A program made the translations under genes and the position numbers. A stretch of DNA of 43,572 nucleotides from Woeseiaceae bacterium (GTDB taxonomy: Bacteria; Pseudomonadota; Gammaproteobacteria; Steroidobacterales; Woeseiaceae). Location of the stretch: the NCBI GenBank assembly GCA_030066655.1, contig JASJBE010000015.1, positions 1 through 43,572 of the forward strand. The letters are read 5' to 3'. Positions 1 through 9,059 of the stretch are shown here, in pieces. The first letter of the stretch is position 1. Each line of letters opens with the position of its first letter. The notes under the pieces are model-generated. The model saw nothing but the letters and a program-made list of their open reading frames with translations. It was not told the DNA's origin and searched no databases.

Positions 1-1047
1 GGCTACACTCGAGCCATCGATCGCCTGATACTGGTCTTCGGAGTCTTCGTTGGACTCGTCGGAATGGGCATGCACTGAAACAGTCAACGCTGTGTCAATC
101 GCCGAGACTATACGTGCTGTTTTTTCCTTTTCCCGGTGGTCGCGCAGAGCATCCAACGCACTTTCCGTGGCCATTTTAGCGAGCAGCTCAACCATCCCCG
201 CTCGCATCGTCACATTACCCTTGCTGAGGAGTTCGACTGCCATAGGCTCAAGCGTCTGTCCATCGAATGCGCTCAAGACAGAGCCGGCCATTTCGCGGAC
301 CGCTTTTGAACTATCTCCGGCGAGGTCCAATACGAAGCCCCGGTACTCTGGAGTATCCGCCAGGCCGAACGTGTGCAGGTCCTGGATAAGCCTGGCTCTT
401 GAGGTCGCGTGAATCCTGCGCCCGGCCTCGATGAACTCCGAAGCGTATTGCTGCGCGAGCGGCTTGATGTCGACTACCTTCCTGTACAGGTCTCCGGTGA
501 TCGAGCCATATCGGTTTTTTTCGTTATACAGGACGTCAACAAAGTCAACGACGGTGCCCCCCAGCAATGCTGTCATTTCTTTCGCAGTTTCAAGCGATAA
601 GCCGTTCGCACTGATCTTCACCGGCTTCGGTGGCCATCTGTTGCTGTCTCGCTTGACGCCTTCGAAGGCTTCAGAGAAGAACACTCGTACCAAGCGGTTG
701 GCTTTCGCGCTGCCAGCGGCACTTTCTGGCAGATCTTTGCACGATGCCGACAACAGCTCCGTGTAGCGCTTCGCAAGCTCAAGATCGCAGGGTTCGTCCT
801 GGGCCAGCATTCGTCGACGATTCACACTCGGCGAGTTGTGCATCAGGTAGCCCTTGCAGACTTCGAGCTCTGATCCGCTGCACTTCGTCGAGACTGTTGA
901 TAAAACGGTCTCGTTGTCGCCTGACATCACGTAACTACAGGCCTTGTCAGCCAGGTCCTTCTGAACATCATTGAGCCGCTTCAGGTCAGATGCGATGACC
1001 CGTGATCGAGAGTCTACTGCGATCTTCAGTTTGTCCAGGAATTTCAA
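1..1047 (-). CDS. Unknown helical protein, C-terminus outside window
   Basis: An uninterrupted minus-strand frame of 349 codons runs off the left edge, so the C-terminus is missing. In-frame stops lie just upstream. The best start is a TTG at 1047 (N-terminus MKFLDKLKIAVDS), preceded by AGGGAG about 10 nt upstream. No signal peptide or membrane segment is visible, so a cytoplasmic protein is likely. Residues about 248-305 are regular amphipathic helices resembling HEAT repeats (REMAGSVLSAF, AVELLSKGN, GMVELLAKM, SALDALRDH). The visible end (about residue 325 on) is very acidic and serine-rich. I do not recognise the family; large HEAT-containing proteins such as the DUF4132 type are one possibility. 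Codon usage is natural in this frame, while the plus-strand ORFs opposite are Ser/Arg-rich shadows. Confidence that it is coding is good; function is unknown. Confidence 0.75.
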   Translation of the reverse strand, partial: MKFLDKLKIAVDSRSRVIASDLKRLNDVQKDLADKACSYVMSGDNETVLSTVSTKCSGSELEVCKGYLMHNSPSVNRRRMLAQDEPCDLELAKRYTELLSASCKDLPESAAGSAKANRLVRVFFSEAFEGVKRDSNRWPPKPVKISANGLSLETAKEMTALLGGTVVDFVDVLYNEKNRYGSITGDLYRKVVDIKPLAQQYASEFIEAGRRIHATSRARLIQDLHTFGLADTPEYRGFVLDLAGDSSKAVREMAGSVLSAFDGQTLEPMAVELLSKGNVTMRAGMVELLAKMATESALDALRDHREKEKTARIVSAIDTALTVSVHAHSDESNEDSEDQYQAIDGSSVA

Positions 1048-1586
1048 CGCTTCGTATCTCCCTTACGAACTCGATTAGCGATTGTCTCGCTCAATCTTTA
1101 CCGCCTTTTTCAGCAAGTCTTGGTGTCCGCCTGGCTTTCGCCGCCATCGCGTCGGCCAACAACCACCGGAATGCGAGCAACGAAAATATAACCGAGCCCA
1201 GCCATTATTACCCATCGAGACCCAAAGCAAAAAAGCCGGACACCGATGAGTGATTGGATTTTTGGGGGGCGCGTTTGGCGGGATTAATTGTAATCATTGA
1301 CATACCGTGGGGGCGCTCGGTGCACACATTGCCCCACGCTGCTCAACGATGCAGAGCCGATTCACGCAAACCTCCCCTAATCACAATCGGTGAATGATCA
1401 ATTTGAACCACCCCGGGGTTTCACGGAGGCTCGATCCTGGGAGAGGATTGAGCTAGCCAAAGGCAAGCGAGCTGAACTCGGTCGAAGCGCGTGATTCGCA
1501 CCGTGGTCGTCCGCCTGAATCCTGGTTCTCGGAATGAGTCTGCGAGGTAGCAGCTCGCCCGAAACTGCCAGTGTTGTCGACCATGC
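1048..1586. other. Intergenic region, 539 bp
   Basis: No convincing gene lies between the unknown minus-strand gene and the end of the porin gene. An AATATA block at 1185-1190 (TATATT on the minus strand) could be a -10 element for the left-hand gene, but no good -35 partner is visible. A hairpin-forming sequence sits at 1429-1453 (10-bp arms with one imperfect pair, 5-nt loop), without a T tract. A TTGACA at 1297-1302 has no -10 partner. Confidence 0.5.
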
Positions 1587-2822
1587 CTAGTTACGGCCGG
1601 TATTAAAGCCCCAGCGCATTCCGAGTATGACCTGGTTGCCATTCTCGGTACCGTCTTCGTTTCGACCCGAACTGATGCGCGATTCGAGATAGATCATTCG
1701 GGCAAACCCGTCGAACAGGTAGCGTGCACCCAGTACTCCATACTCGATCCGGTACTCGCCCGCCTGCAACTCGTCTGAATCCGGGTCCAACTTGTTCAGT
1801 CCCGCCAGTATCCAGACGTCCTTGGCAACCCGAAACTGACCGTAGAATTCGACACCTTCACCGTCAAAATACGTCATCGTATCCGTGGTGTGCAGGTTGG
1901 AGGTTCTTGACCAGGTTGCCCCCAGGTACAAATCGTCGTTATTCCAGCGGGCGCCAAGCAACCATGCTGACAGATCACCGTCGAGACCGTTGCGGTCGTC
2001 GAGAGGAATTCCCGCCAGGTCAATTTCGCCCCGGTTGTAGGCAATCCCGACGTCGACGTCACTCGCAATCCCGAGAATCGAGCTGATCCCATAGGCCTGG
2101 TCGTACTCAAAACCGATAAGACCCGGGATCTGCTGTCTCGCCTGTACCTGCAGATTGATCTCGAGCGGCATTCGACTGGCTTTGTTACCGAAGACCTCGA
2201 AGTTCAGTCGACCTTGCAGGACATCGTCTGCCCGACCGGTGCCCGATGCACCGCCGTCCGTCTGTGCGTTGTATGCGCCGCTCGCCCGACCGCCCACTGA
2301 GTCGAAACGGTCGGTGAATGCTGCAACCTGGTAGTAGGTGGACCAGTTTTTGCCAAGGGCAATGACGTTCTCGCCAAGCTGCATCCCTGCGTATCCCACG
2401 CGGGTGAATACTGTCCTGCCGATCTCCTGGTCGGCCCGTGCCGGAGCGGAATCGACGCGTAGCTCTTCCAGCAGGTTGAACCCCGCCTCATATCGGGCAA
2501 ATAGCCACCGCTGAGGGCCCGTTTCGTACCAGCCGTCTATGCCAACCCGGGACCCGAAGTCCTCGAAGACGTTGTCCGAATCGGTTCGTCGATTTCGAAT
2601 ACGAATGCTGCCATAAACGTCAAACTTCGTCGCGTTGCCGAACGAAGCCAGGACTGCCTGCTTCTTCTGGGCGAACGGGTCTTCATTCGCTTCCAGCTCC
2701 CGCTCGTCACTTGTTCTGGCGTCCGAATCCGTCTCCGGGTTGTCGCTTTGAGAATACGCCGGCATGCAGAAGCACGCGAAGACCACAAGGTTCAATAGCC
2801 GCAGTGCGTGTTTCGTCGTCAT
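1587..2822 (-). CDS. Gram-negative porin (outer-membrane beta-barrel)
   Basis: A 411-residue protein with a typical signal peptide (residues 1-24, ending PAYSQ), a short charged linker, then alternating beta strands to the end. The features are those of general trimeric porins (OmpC/porin_4 type): FDVYGSIRIRN at the first strand, DFGSRVGIDG, FARYEAGFN, VGYAGMQLGE and ALGKNWSTYYQ, the last matching the porin motif before the constriction loop. The C-terminus ends RWGFNTGRN instead of on a terminal aromatic residue, slightly unusual for BAM recognition. Expected role is passive diffusion of small hydrophilic solutes across the outer membrane; selectivity cannot be read from sequence. It is transcribed alone, divergent from the lipoprotein hydrolase at 2925 with about 100 bp between them. 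Confidence 0.9.
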   Translation of the reverse strand: MTTKHALRLLNLVVFACFCMPAYSQSDNPETDSDARTSDERELEANEDPFAQKKQAVLASFGNATKFDVYGSIRIRNRRTDSDNVFEDFGSRVGIDGWYETGPQRWLFARYEAGFNLLEELRVDSAPARADQEIGRTVFTRVGYAGMQLGENVIALGKNWSTYYQVAAFTDRFDSVGGRASGAYNAQTDGGASGTGRADDVLQGRLNFEVFGNKASRMPLEINLQVQARQQIPGLIGFEYDQAYGISSILGIASDVDVGIAYNRGEIDLAGIPLDDRNGLDGDLSAWLLGARWNNDDLYLGATWSRTSNLHTTDTMTYFDGEGVEFYGQFRVAKDVWILAGLNKLDPDSDELQAGEYRIEYGVLGARYLFDGFARMIYLESRISSGRNEDGTENGNQVILGMRWGFNTGRN

Positions 2823-2924
2823 AGTCTGTATTATGCCCCGCTGCGGCGCCCAACCGGCAAGAGATTCTATGGTCGAGCGCGTATACTACCGATTTGACTC
2901 GAAGACCGTTGAAGGATGCGCGCT

Positions 2925-4226
2925 ATGCTCGTGGCTCGAAAACACTACGCCGTAATCGTCGCGACACTGGGCGCAATCTTTCTCACGGCATGTTCAGGCC
3001 CGCAGGTGCAACCGCTCATGCCGACACCGGTGGTCTTTTCGGAACTTGGCTTCAGTCCATTGGAGCATATCCCGGAGAGTGAACGCTGGACGCCACGGCG
3101 CGTCTACTATGCAACCACCCGGCAACGCGACGACAACCTGCAACGCATAGACTACGGCAATACCGAGGGCGACAAGATCCTTCTCGGCATGACGCTCATC
3201 GGGTTCGGAGGACCTGACCTCTCGTGGTCGGATCTGAGCGAGTATTCTCGGCAAGGCGAGCGCTCTGACATCGTCGACCTTTCAATCGCCGGGCTGGTCG
3301 AAATCGGACCATACACACCGGCCGAGAGCGGGGGCGCAACTGCGGACGACTCAGGCGCGCTGTCGTGGTTCATGTCCGATCTCAACGCCTCCATTGAGTC
3401 GGCGAGAGACAGGGACCTGCTGATCTATGTTCATGGTGCGAAGGTCAATTTCTACAACGCCAGCGCCTTCGCAGCACAGTTGGATCATTTCATGGGGCGT
3501 GACATGACGTCTATCGCGTTTTCATGGCCCACGCGGCAGAACATCCTCGCCTACGCTGCCGGGTCAGACGTACAGCGGGCCTATCGAACAGCGCCTGCGC
3601 TGGCATCGTTGCTCGATGAACTTGCAAAACGCTCTTCAGCAAGACGAATCCACATCGTCTGCTGGAGCGCCGGGGGCCGCGTGGTTACGGCGGCCCTGAA
3701 GCACCTCTACGATCAGCATGCCGGGAGTGGAGAGGATATTCGAGAGCGCTTTCGTATCGGGACGGTCTACTTCGCTGCCGCAGACGTACCCGACGGCGAG
3801 TTCATCGATGCCCTCCCGTCGATCAACGACCTTGCCACTCGGATTATCGTCACAGAATCCTCGAAGGACGGTGCACTCGACGTTGCGAAGTCCATCATGG
3901 GCGGCGGCGCACGCATAGGTCAACGGGACCACGAACTGACGCCCGAGCAGCTGACAGTCATCGAACAGGCTGACCGACTCGAGGTCGTCGACGTATCCCA
4001 TGGCTGGGAGGACCGGGGTTTCGACATCACCGGGCATCGATACTGGTTCGATCATCCCTGGGCAAGTAGTGACGTCGTCCTGTCGATTCGGAGCGACTTT
4101 AGCCCGCAAGATAGGGGGTTGACGAAGGCGGCGGAGGAGTTCCTTTGGAAAATCCCCGCAGACTACGTCGAACGCCTGCGTAAAACGATAATGCGTGAAG
4201 ACCTGATACTGCGTGAGCAAGACTAG
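2925..4226 (+). CDS. Alpha/beta-hydrolase lipoprotein (DUF900-like)
   Basis: A predicted outer-membrane or periplasmic lipoprotein of the alpha/beta-hydrolase DUF900/COG4782 type (esterase/lipase-like). The start at 2925 is preferred over the ATG at 2916 because GAAGGA lies 8 nt before it. A lipobox LTAC places the acylated cysteine near residue 23. Family landmarks are RRVYYATTR, LIYVHGAKVNFYNAS (oxyanion region), FSWPTRQNILAYAA and the nucleophile elbow CWSAGGR, where Ser is about residue 248 and Cys replaces the first Gly of GxSxG. The late VSHGWEDRGFDITGHRYW probably supplies the catalytic His. The substrate is unknown. It lies 23 bp before the double-barrel MipA gene on the same strand, suggesting a two-gene envelope operon. 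Confidence 0.85.
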   Translation: MLVARKHYAVIVATLGAIFLTACSGPQVQPLMPTPVVFSELGFSPLEHIPESERWTPRRVYYATTRQRDDNLQRIDYGNTEGDKILLGMTLIGFGGPDLSWSDLSEYSRQGERSDIVDLSIAGLVEIGPYTPAESGGATADDSGALSWFMSDLNASIESARDRDLLIYVHGAKVNFYNASAFAAQLDHFMGRDMTSIAFSWPTRQNILAYAAGSDVQRAYRTAPALASLLDELAKRSSARRIHIVCWSAGGRVVTAALKHLYDQHAGSGEDIRERFRIGTVYFAAADVPDGEFIDALPSINDLATRIIVTESSKDGALDVAKSIMGGGARIGQRDHELTPEQLTVIEQADRLEVVDVSHGWEDRGFDITGHRYWFDHPWASSDVVLSIRSDFSPQDRGLTKAAEEFLWKIPADYVERLRKTIMREDLILREQD

Positions 4227-4249
4227 CCAGGCTACGCACTGAGCATCCC

Positions 4250-5791
4250 GTGGCGGCGCGTCGACCCAGCATCAGGTGCATTACGTTTCTGGCCCTCCTC
4301 GCGGCTTGGCCGGTCGGCGCGAACGGACTGCTCGATACCATTCGCGAGCTTGACCTCAACGACTACGCAATTGGTGCCTTAGCCATTACGTCCGAGTCGG
4401 TCTACGTTGGCGTCGAGGACTTTGACGGCGTGTTCCCGCTGCCAATGACGTGGCGCAATGCGATCGATAATGACGAGAGACTGTTCGTGCGGGACACGGA
4501 TGTCGGTCTGCGCACGTTCTTCGGCGACGGCTGGAACGCCGGCGTCGTGCTTGGCGTACAAACAACAAGCTATGGTTCCGGGGAAAGCCTGGCTCTTGCG
4601 GGCATGGCGCGCCGGGACTGGACGATCCAGGGGGGCTTTACCGTGGGTCGACCTGTGCTTGGTATACAGGTCGATGCCGACGTGCAGACCGACCTGCTCG
4701 GCGAACACAACGGGCAGGAATATACGATCAGACTCGCGAAGCAGTTCGACTTCGGCCGTCACTACATCGTGCCTCAGCTGGCGATTCGGCACCAGAGCGA
4801 TCGGTTTATTAACCACTACTACGGCGTCAGGCAGGAGGAGGCGCTACCAACGCGGCCCGCTTACGCGCCCGGCTCCGCGACGTCGCCGCAGCTGAAGCTC
4901 GAGTGGGGCTGGCGCGTGTTACCGCACTGGTTTGTCACGCTGACCGGCGGTGTCGAGTTCCTGCCGGACGAGATTCGCAACAGCCCGATCGTCGACAAGA
5001 ACAGGAGGTTCACGTTGAGCGCCGGGCTGGCCTACGACGCCGCGGCCCTGGTAGCAGCCAACTCCGGCGACGGGCTGTCTAACGGTCTGCAAGTCGAGGC
5101 CGCGCTCGGCGCGTTCCTCGTGGACGCCGGAACAACGGTGTTTCTGCGGTCCGGAAACGCGTCGTCTCCTGTGAGTCTCGAACGCGATTTCGATGTCGAG
5201 AACAGTGAGCTGGCTTTCCCGGCGTCCCTGACGTGGCGAATCGGCGGGTTCCACAGGTTGAGATTGAATTACGCGCAACTCAAGCGTAACGGCGCATCGG
5301 ACATTACCGTGGACGTGGATGTCGGCGACGTTACGTTTCCGGCCGGCGACAACGTACTCAGCAGTTTCGACACGACCCTCTATTCGCTTGCCTACGGGTT
5401 TTCACTGCTGCGCGACGCGCAGAAAGAGCTGACGATCTGGGGCGGCGTCAATGTCGCCGAGGTTCGCTATCGCGCAACCGGTGGCGTCGGCGACGTGCGC
5501 GCCGAGACGAGGCAGCTTCTTCCCACGTTGGGTCTGGATCTCGACGCGAATTTCACCGACAAGCTGTCCCTCGAAGCCGCCCTGTCCTTCTACCTGCTCG
5601 ACTTCAGCGATCACAGTGGGGACATGCTGAATTTCAGATTCGGCGGAAGTTATCGCATCACGCCGTCGCTATCAGCCAACCTCGGCTGGCAGTACTATCG
5701 TCAGGACATACGAACGGCCGACCCCTCGTTCTTCGGCGAGTATCGATTCGAGTATCGGGGCCCGCAGCTGACGCTGAGCGCCCGCTTTTAG
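4250..5791 (+). CDS. MipA/OmpV-family protein fused to a second beta-barrel
   Basis: A 513-residue protein with GTG start, signal peptide (residues 1-25, ending PVGANG) and two barrel-like halves. Residues about 30-265 match MipA/OmpV (MltA-interacting scaffold) proteins, with the family signature HYYGVRQEEA, RPAYAPGS, LEWGWRVLPHWFVTLTGG and SPIVDKNRRFTLSAGLAYD. Typical MipA proteins end there at about 250 residues. Here about 240 further residues form another strand-rich segment (LRLNYAQLKRNG, TLYSLAYGFSLL, TIWGGVNVAEVRY, FRFGGSYRITPSLSANLGWQYY) ending LTLSARF with a terminal Phe, the outer-membrane assembly signal. The ribosome-binding site is weak; translation may be coupled to the lipoprotein gene upstream. 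Role is unknown, but envelope scaffolding or export is likely. The MipA half is confident; the nature of the C-terminal half is inferred. Confidence 0.8.
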   Translation: MAARRPSIRCITFLALLAAWPVGANGLLDTIRELDLNDYAIGALAITSESVYVGVEDFDGVFPLPMTWRNAIDNDERLFVRDTDVGLRTFFGDGWNAGVVLGVQTTSYGSGESLALAGMARRDWTIQGGFTVGRPVLGIQVDADVQTDLLGEHNGQEYTIRLAKQFDFGRHYIVPQLAIRHQSDRFINHYYGVRQEEALPTRPAYAPGSATSPQLKLEWGWRVLPHWFVTLTGGVEFLPDEIRNSPIVDKNRRFTLSAGLAYDAAALVAANSGDGLSNGLQVEAALGAFLVDAGTTVFLRSGNASSPVSLERDFDVENSELAFPASLTWRIGGFHRLRLNYAQLKRNGASDITVDVDVGDVTFPAGDNVLSSFDTTLYSLAYGFSLLRDAQKELTIWGGVNVAEVRYRATGGVGDVRAETRQLLPTLGLDLDANFTDKLSLEAALSFYLLDFSDHSGDMLNFRFGGSYRITPSLSANLGWQYYRQDIRTADPSFFGEYRFEYRGPQLTLSARF

Positions 5792-5798
5792 TACCTAT

Positions 5799-7097
5799 TC
5801 ACATCTCTCGCGCTGCATCCAGAATTGCCGGCACTGCCTCAAGGAACAGCATGGCATTCATACGGTGCGTCTCGGTTTGCGGGTAGCCGCCATTCATCGC
5901 GATGACGATACCGGTATCTTTCTCCATGATCAGCGACTGGCCATGTATTCCAATGAACACCATGATGCGGTGCCCCTTGATGTCGAGCACGCGGATCTGG
6001 TCCTTGTACCAGCCGTTCGGCGCCAGCGCCGCTTCCTTGCCGAACTTCCAGGCCGCTCGCACCTTGTCGTTGCCTTTCCACACGGCATCGATGAACGCCT
6101 TCGGAACGACCTGCTCGCCGACGTAATTCTTGCCGTCATTGAGCATCAACCGACCGAATCGTGCGAGATCGCGCGTGGTCATGTTGAGGCCCCCCGATGC
6201 CACGACGAATCCGGTTGGGTCCGCCATCCAGAAGGCATCGTTCTCCATGCCGACCCGCTTCCAGATCTTTTCCTGCAGATAGGTATGAATGCCCTGCCCG
6301 ATCGCGGCTTCGGTCACCAGACCGAGGATTTCGGTGTTCGGGTCCTGGTACTGGTAGTGGGTGCCGATGTCGTACTTGCGTTTCTCGATCGTACGCAGAT
6401 ACTCGGAGACACCCTTGAGGCCGCTGTCGTTGGGCCCGTTCCATTCCTGGGACTCTGTGAACTTCGGGTCCCAGGACAGGAATGGCGGCGTTGGGATATC
6501 CAGCCCCGAGATCATGTCCGCAGCATCCTGAACCGGGACGCCCTCGAAGGCCGTGCCCTCGAACTCCGGCAGATAAGACTCGATCGGCTTCGTCATGTCC
6601 AGCTGTCCGTCGCTGACGGCGATGCCGGCAAGGATCGCCGTGAACGACTTGGTCACCGACATGTCGAGGTGGGTCGAGTCCTGGTCCATGCCGTTCCAGA
6701 AATGCTGGTGCAGCAGGCGGTCGCCTTTGAGCACCACCATGGCGTGATTCTTCAGGCGATCGCGCAACAGGGTCTCGAGGTTCAGCCTGCCATCGGCGTC
6801 GTTGCCGTGCAGCGTGCTCAGATCGAGCGCCGTGCCATCGCCGCGCCAGGCCTCGGGCGCCAACACGTCTTCGCCGCTGCCCAATAGCCCGCGACTGATG
6901 CGATAGTGGCGCGTGAACCGATAGGCGTTCGGGAATGTGACGGCGGCAAACTCGGGGCTGTCCCAGTGTTCCTGCGTGACGCCAATCGCGGCAGCCTGTT
7001 CCAGAAACACCTCGTCAGGTGGCAGCAGCTCGGCGGCACTGACCGCCTGCACCGTTATGAGGGTAGTCATTACGACAGTCAGATAGGCTCTTCGCAT
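5799..7097 (-). CDS. Beta-lactamase-fold serine hydrolase (NylB-like)
   Basis: An exported 432-residue penicillin-recognising-fold hydrolase, the group that includes class C beta-lactamases, EstB esterases and 6-aminohexanoate-dimer hydrolase. The signal peptide covers residues 1-21. The catalytic SxxK is S147-V-T-K150 within LDMSVTKSF; the second motif is YQYQDPNTE (Tyr248/250 and Asn254), resembling NylB-type enzymes. The start at 7097 is supported by GGAG 5 nt upstream. Probable activity is hydrolysis of amides, esters or D-amino acid peptides in the periplasm; sequence cannot separate these. It is the last gene of the minus-strand cluster from 14187 and a close paralogue of the gene at 10609-11889 (shared HWDSPEF/NWDSPEF, STHLDMSV.KSF and PAILDA end). 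It converges with the MipA gene, leaving only 7 bp between stops. Confidence 0.88.
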   Translation of the reverse strand: MRRAYLTVVMTTLITVQAVSAAELLPPDEVFLEQAAAIGVTQEHWDSPEFAAVTFPNAYRFTRHYRISRGLLGSGEDVLAPEAWRGDGTALDLSTLHGNDADGRLNLETLLRDRLKNHAMVVLKGDRLLHQHFWNGMDQDSTHLDMSVTKSFTAILAGIAVSDGQLDMTKPIESYLPEFEGTAFEGVPVQDAADMISGLDIPTPPFLSWDPKFTESQEWNGPNDSGLKGVSEYLRTIEKRKYDIGTHYQYQDPNTEILGLVTEAAIGQGIHTYLQEKIWKRVGMENDAFWMADPTGFVVASGGLNMTTRDLARFGRLMLNDGKNYVGEQVVPKAFIDAVWKGNDKVRAAWKFGKEAALAPNGWYKDQIRVLDIKGHRIMVFIGIHGQSLIMEKDTGIVIAMNGGYPQTETHRMNAMLFLEAVPAILDAAREM

Positions 7098-7143
7098 GTA
7101 AGCTCCATGTTCGAAATGTAGGTATTGTCCTCAATGATCACGC

Positions 7144-8892
7144 CTAAAAACTCACCTTCTTCGTCCCCTCATAGACCTTGCGTCCCTCGAACCAGGTCTC
7201 ACGGACAATGGCCTTGTGGATTTCGTTCCTGGGGATCTCAAACAGGTTGCGGTCGAGCACGATAAAGTTCGCGCGTTTACCCGGCCGGATGCTGCCGATC
7301 TCGTCTTCCATGAACATCGCGTAGGCCCCGCCCATGGTGTAGGCATACAGCACATCATCCAGATCTGCCGCGCTGTCAGCACCAAGGATCGGATCGTCCT
7401 CGCCCGCGCCCGGTGCACGCCGCGTCACCAGCGTTTCGGTGTTAAGCAAGGGATCGGCTTTCGAGTCTTTGTAGTCCGATCCAATCGCCACGTTTATGTC
7501 AGCACGCTGGACTAGCCCAAACGGCCAGACGTCCTGCAGCCTCTCTGGCCCAAGATCGTCGAGTGCCGCGTTGGTGATTGGGCTTGGGTACCAGTGGGCC
7601 GGCGAAAACTCGACCACGACGTTCGCGTATTTCATGCGATCGTAGTCGGCCGGATCAACAATCATGCTGTGCGCGATCTGGTTGCGCAGGGCGCGCACCG
7701 CTTCGACGCCGTGTTCCGCCATCGCCATCTCGGTGCCTTCCAGCACGATCTCGCCCCCGCGGTCGCCGGTCGAATGCACCATCACATGCAGGCCCATGCC
7801 GTTATACTTCACGATTTTATCGCGCAGCACGTCCGGCGGGGTGGCCGGTAGACCGTAATTGTCAGTACCAAGATACGCCTCTTTGACCAGCATGGTCTGG
7901 CCGAAGACCACGCCGTCGATGAAGAGCTTGACGCCATCAATCCTGAAGTTGTCGGATTCATACAGTTTGTGGTTCCGGATCAGTTCCGCGTTGGAATACT
8001 GGCGGTAGAAGTCGACCTCATAAATGACCATTGACAACTGTGCGTCGAGCGCCCCGCGTCGATCCAGTGTTTGCAGCGCTTCAGCCCAGATGTGATCCCC
8101 TTGAGCGAGCTTTACGCCAGTGATGCCCAAAGCGTGCATGCGCGGGAATACTGCTGCCCCCGCGGCAGTGACCTGCTCCAGGGTATAGTTCGGCGAAAAG
8201 CGGAATACTTCTTGCATCGCAGTCTCATAAAGAAGACCGTTTGGCGTACCGTCTTCGTTGCGGCCGAAATAGCCACCGACCGGATCCGGCGTGTCCTTGG
8301 TGATACCGGCGAGTTCAAGCGCTTTTGAATTGGCTACCGAGACATGCCCGGTCTCGTCTTCGATGATGATGGGGCGGTCCGGAATGATGGTGTCCATGAG
8401 GGCCGCATTGATCGGCGTGTCGGCAAAGGTCGCGTAAGTAAATGCCGCGCCGATCAACCACTCCCTGTCCGGGTTGGCATCGGCAAAGGCCTTAACGCGT
8501 TCTGAGAACTCTTCAACGCTCAGAACCCGGTCGACAGGGAGTTCCAGGTCGACGTCGATAAAGAGCTGCGAACGAAGAGGATGTGAGTGCGCATCATTGA
8601 AGCCGGGCATCACGAACCTGCCGCCAAGATCGATGATCTTCGTATCCTTGCCCTTGAGTTTCTCAACCTCGGCCCGGCTTCCCACCGCCGAGAAGCGCCC
8701 GTTCGAGAGTGCAAAGGCGTCGGCCCAGGGCTGGCGCTTTTCTACCGTGTAGACCCTGGCGTTGACGAAGATAGTATCGGCTTCGTTGGTCTGTGCTGCG
8801 ACAGCGCCGTATAGCAGACACGCGGCGAAGAAGCCCCACATAAACTGCCGAGTGGATGGAAGAACCACGAAGCTTGCAGATTTCGATGACAT
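7144..8892 (-). CDS. YtcJ-type amidohydrolase (Amidohydro_3)
   Basis: A metal-dependent amidohydrolase of the YtcJ/Amidohydro_3 family, 582 residues from the chosen start. Features are the N-terminal beta element (TIFVNARVYTV), the HxH metal motif in FNDAHSHPLR, VHSTGDRG with a further metal His, HSMIVDPAD, and the late metal Asp in IGSDYKDSKADP. The first possible ATG (8922) overlaps the small ORF upstream; the ATG at 8892 is better because GAGGAG ends 7 nt before it. An N-terminal hydrophobic stretch after basic residues, ending AVAAQ, predicts export, unusual for cytosolic amidohydrolases but shared with both paralogues in this window (12463-14187 and 33322-35091). Likely reaction is hydrolysis of an amide or N-acyl bond; the substrate is unknown. 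Confidence 0.88.
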   Translation of the reverse strand: MSSKSASFVVLPSTRQFMWGFFAACLLYGAVAAQTNEADTIFVNARVYTVEKRQPWADAFALSNGRFSAVGSRAEVEKLKGKDTKIIDLGGRFVMPGFNDAHSHPLRSQLFIDVDLELPVDRVLSVEEFSERVKAFADANPDREWLIGAAFTYATFADTPINAALMDTIIPDRPIIIEDETGHVSVANSKALELAGITKDTPDPVGGYFGRNEDGTPNGLLYETAMQEVFRFSPNYTLEQVTAAGAAVFPRMHALGITGVKLAQGDHIWAEALQTLDRRGALDAQLSMVIYEVDFYRQYSNAELIRNHKLYESDNFRIDGVKLFIDGVVFGQTMLVKEAYLGTDNYGLPATPPDVLRDKIVKYNGMGLHVMVHSTGDRGGEIVLEGTEMAMAEHGVEAVRALRNQIAHSMIVDPADYDRMKYANVVVEFSPAHWYPSPITNAALDDLGPERLQDVWPFGLVQRADINVAIGSDYKDSKADPLLNTETLVTRRAPGAGEDDPILGADSAADLDDVLYAYTMGGAYAMFMEDEIGSIRPGKRANFIVLDRNLFEIPRNEIHKAIVRETWFEGRKVYEGTKKVSF

Positions 8893-8896
8893 CCTA

Positions 8897-9046
8897 TTAC
8901 TCCTCTGTTTGATCCAACGCATGGAAGATCGTCATCATAACCTGGTCAAAGTAGGTGGCTTGATCTTCCCTATGGGATGTTACGTCGCCCGCTAATCCGT
9001 TAGTGGCGATATTAGCGCGCAAAACGCCGAGAGCAGCTTGGTTCAT
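8897..9046 (-). CDS. Possible small protein, 49 residues
   Basis: A short ORF fills the gap between the serine hydrolase ending at 9060 and the amidohydrolase starting at 8892. ATG at 9046 follows TAAGG by 8 nt and begins 13 nt after the upstream stop. Its last two sense codons (GAG GAG) are the ribosome-binding site of the amidohydrolase, so the spacing suits translational coupling. The sequence begins MNQAALGVLRANIATNG and ends TIFHALDQTEE. There is no signal peptide or recognised domain. It may be a genuine small protein, a coupling leader, or chance; without homologues these cannot be told apart. Confidence 0.4.
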   Translation of the reverse strand: MNQAALGVLRANIATNGLAGDVTSHREDQATYFDQVMMTIFHALDQTEE

Positions 9047-9059
9047 GATGTATACCTTA

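Noticed and set aside
50-1253. Several plus-strand ORFs of 60-120 codons
   Set aside because: They lie opposite the minus-strand gene at 1-1047 and have Ser/Arg-rich, domain-free translations typical of antisense shadows.
1297-1302. TTGACA as a promoter -35
   Set aside because: No acceptable -10 element at 15-19 bp and no gene positioned downstream.
1429-1453. Hairpin after the porin gene as a terminator
   Set aside because: On the porin transcript one position is an A-C mismatch, there is no T tract, and it lies 134 nt past the stop.
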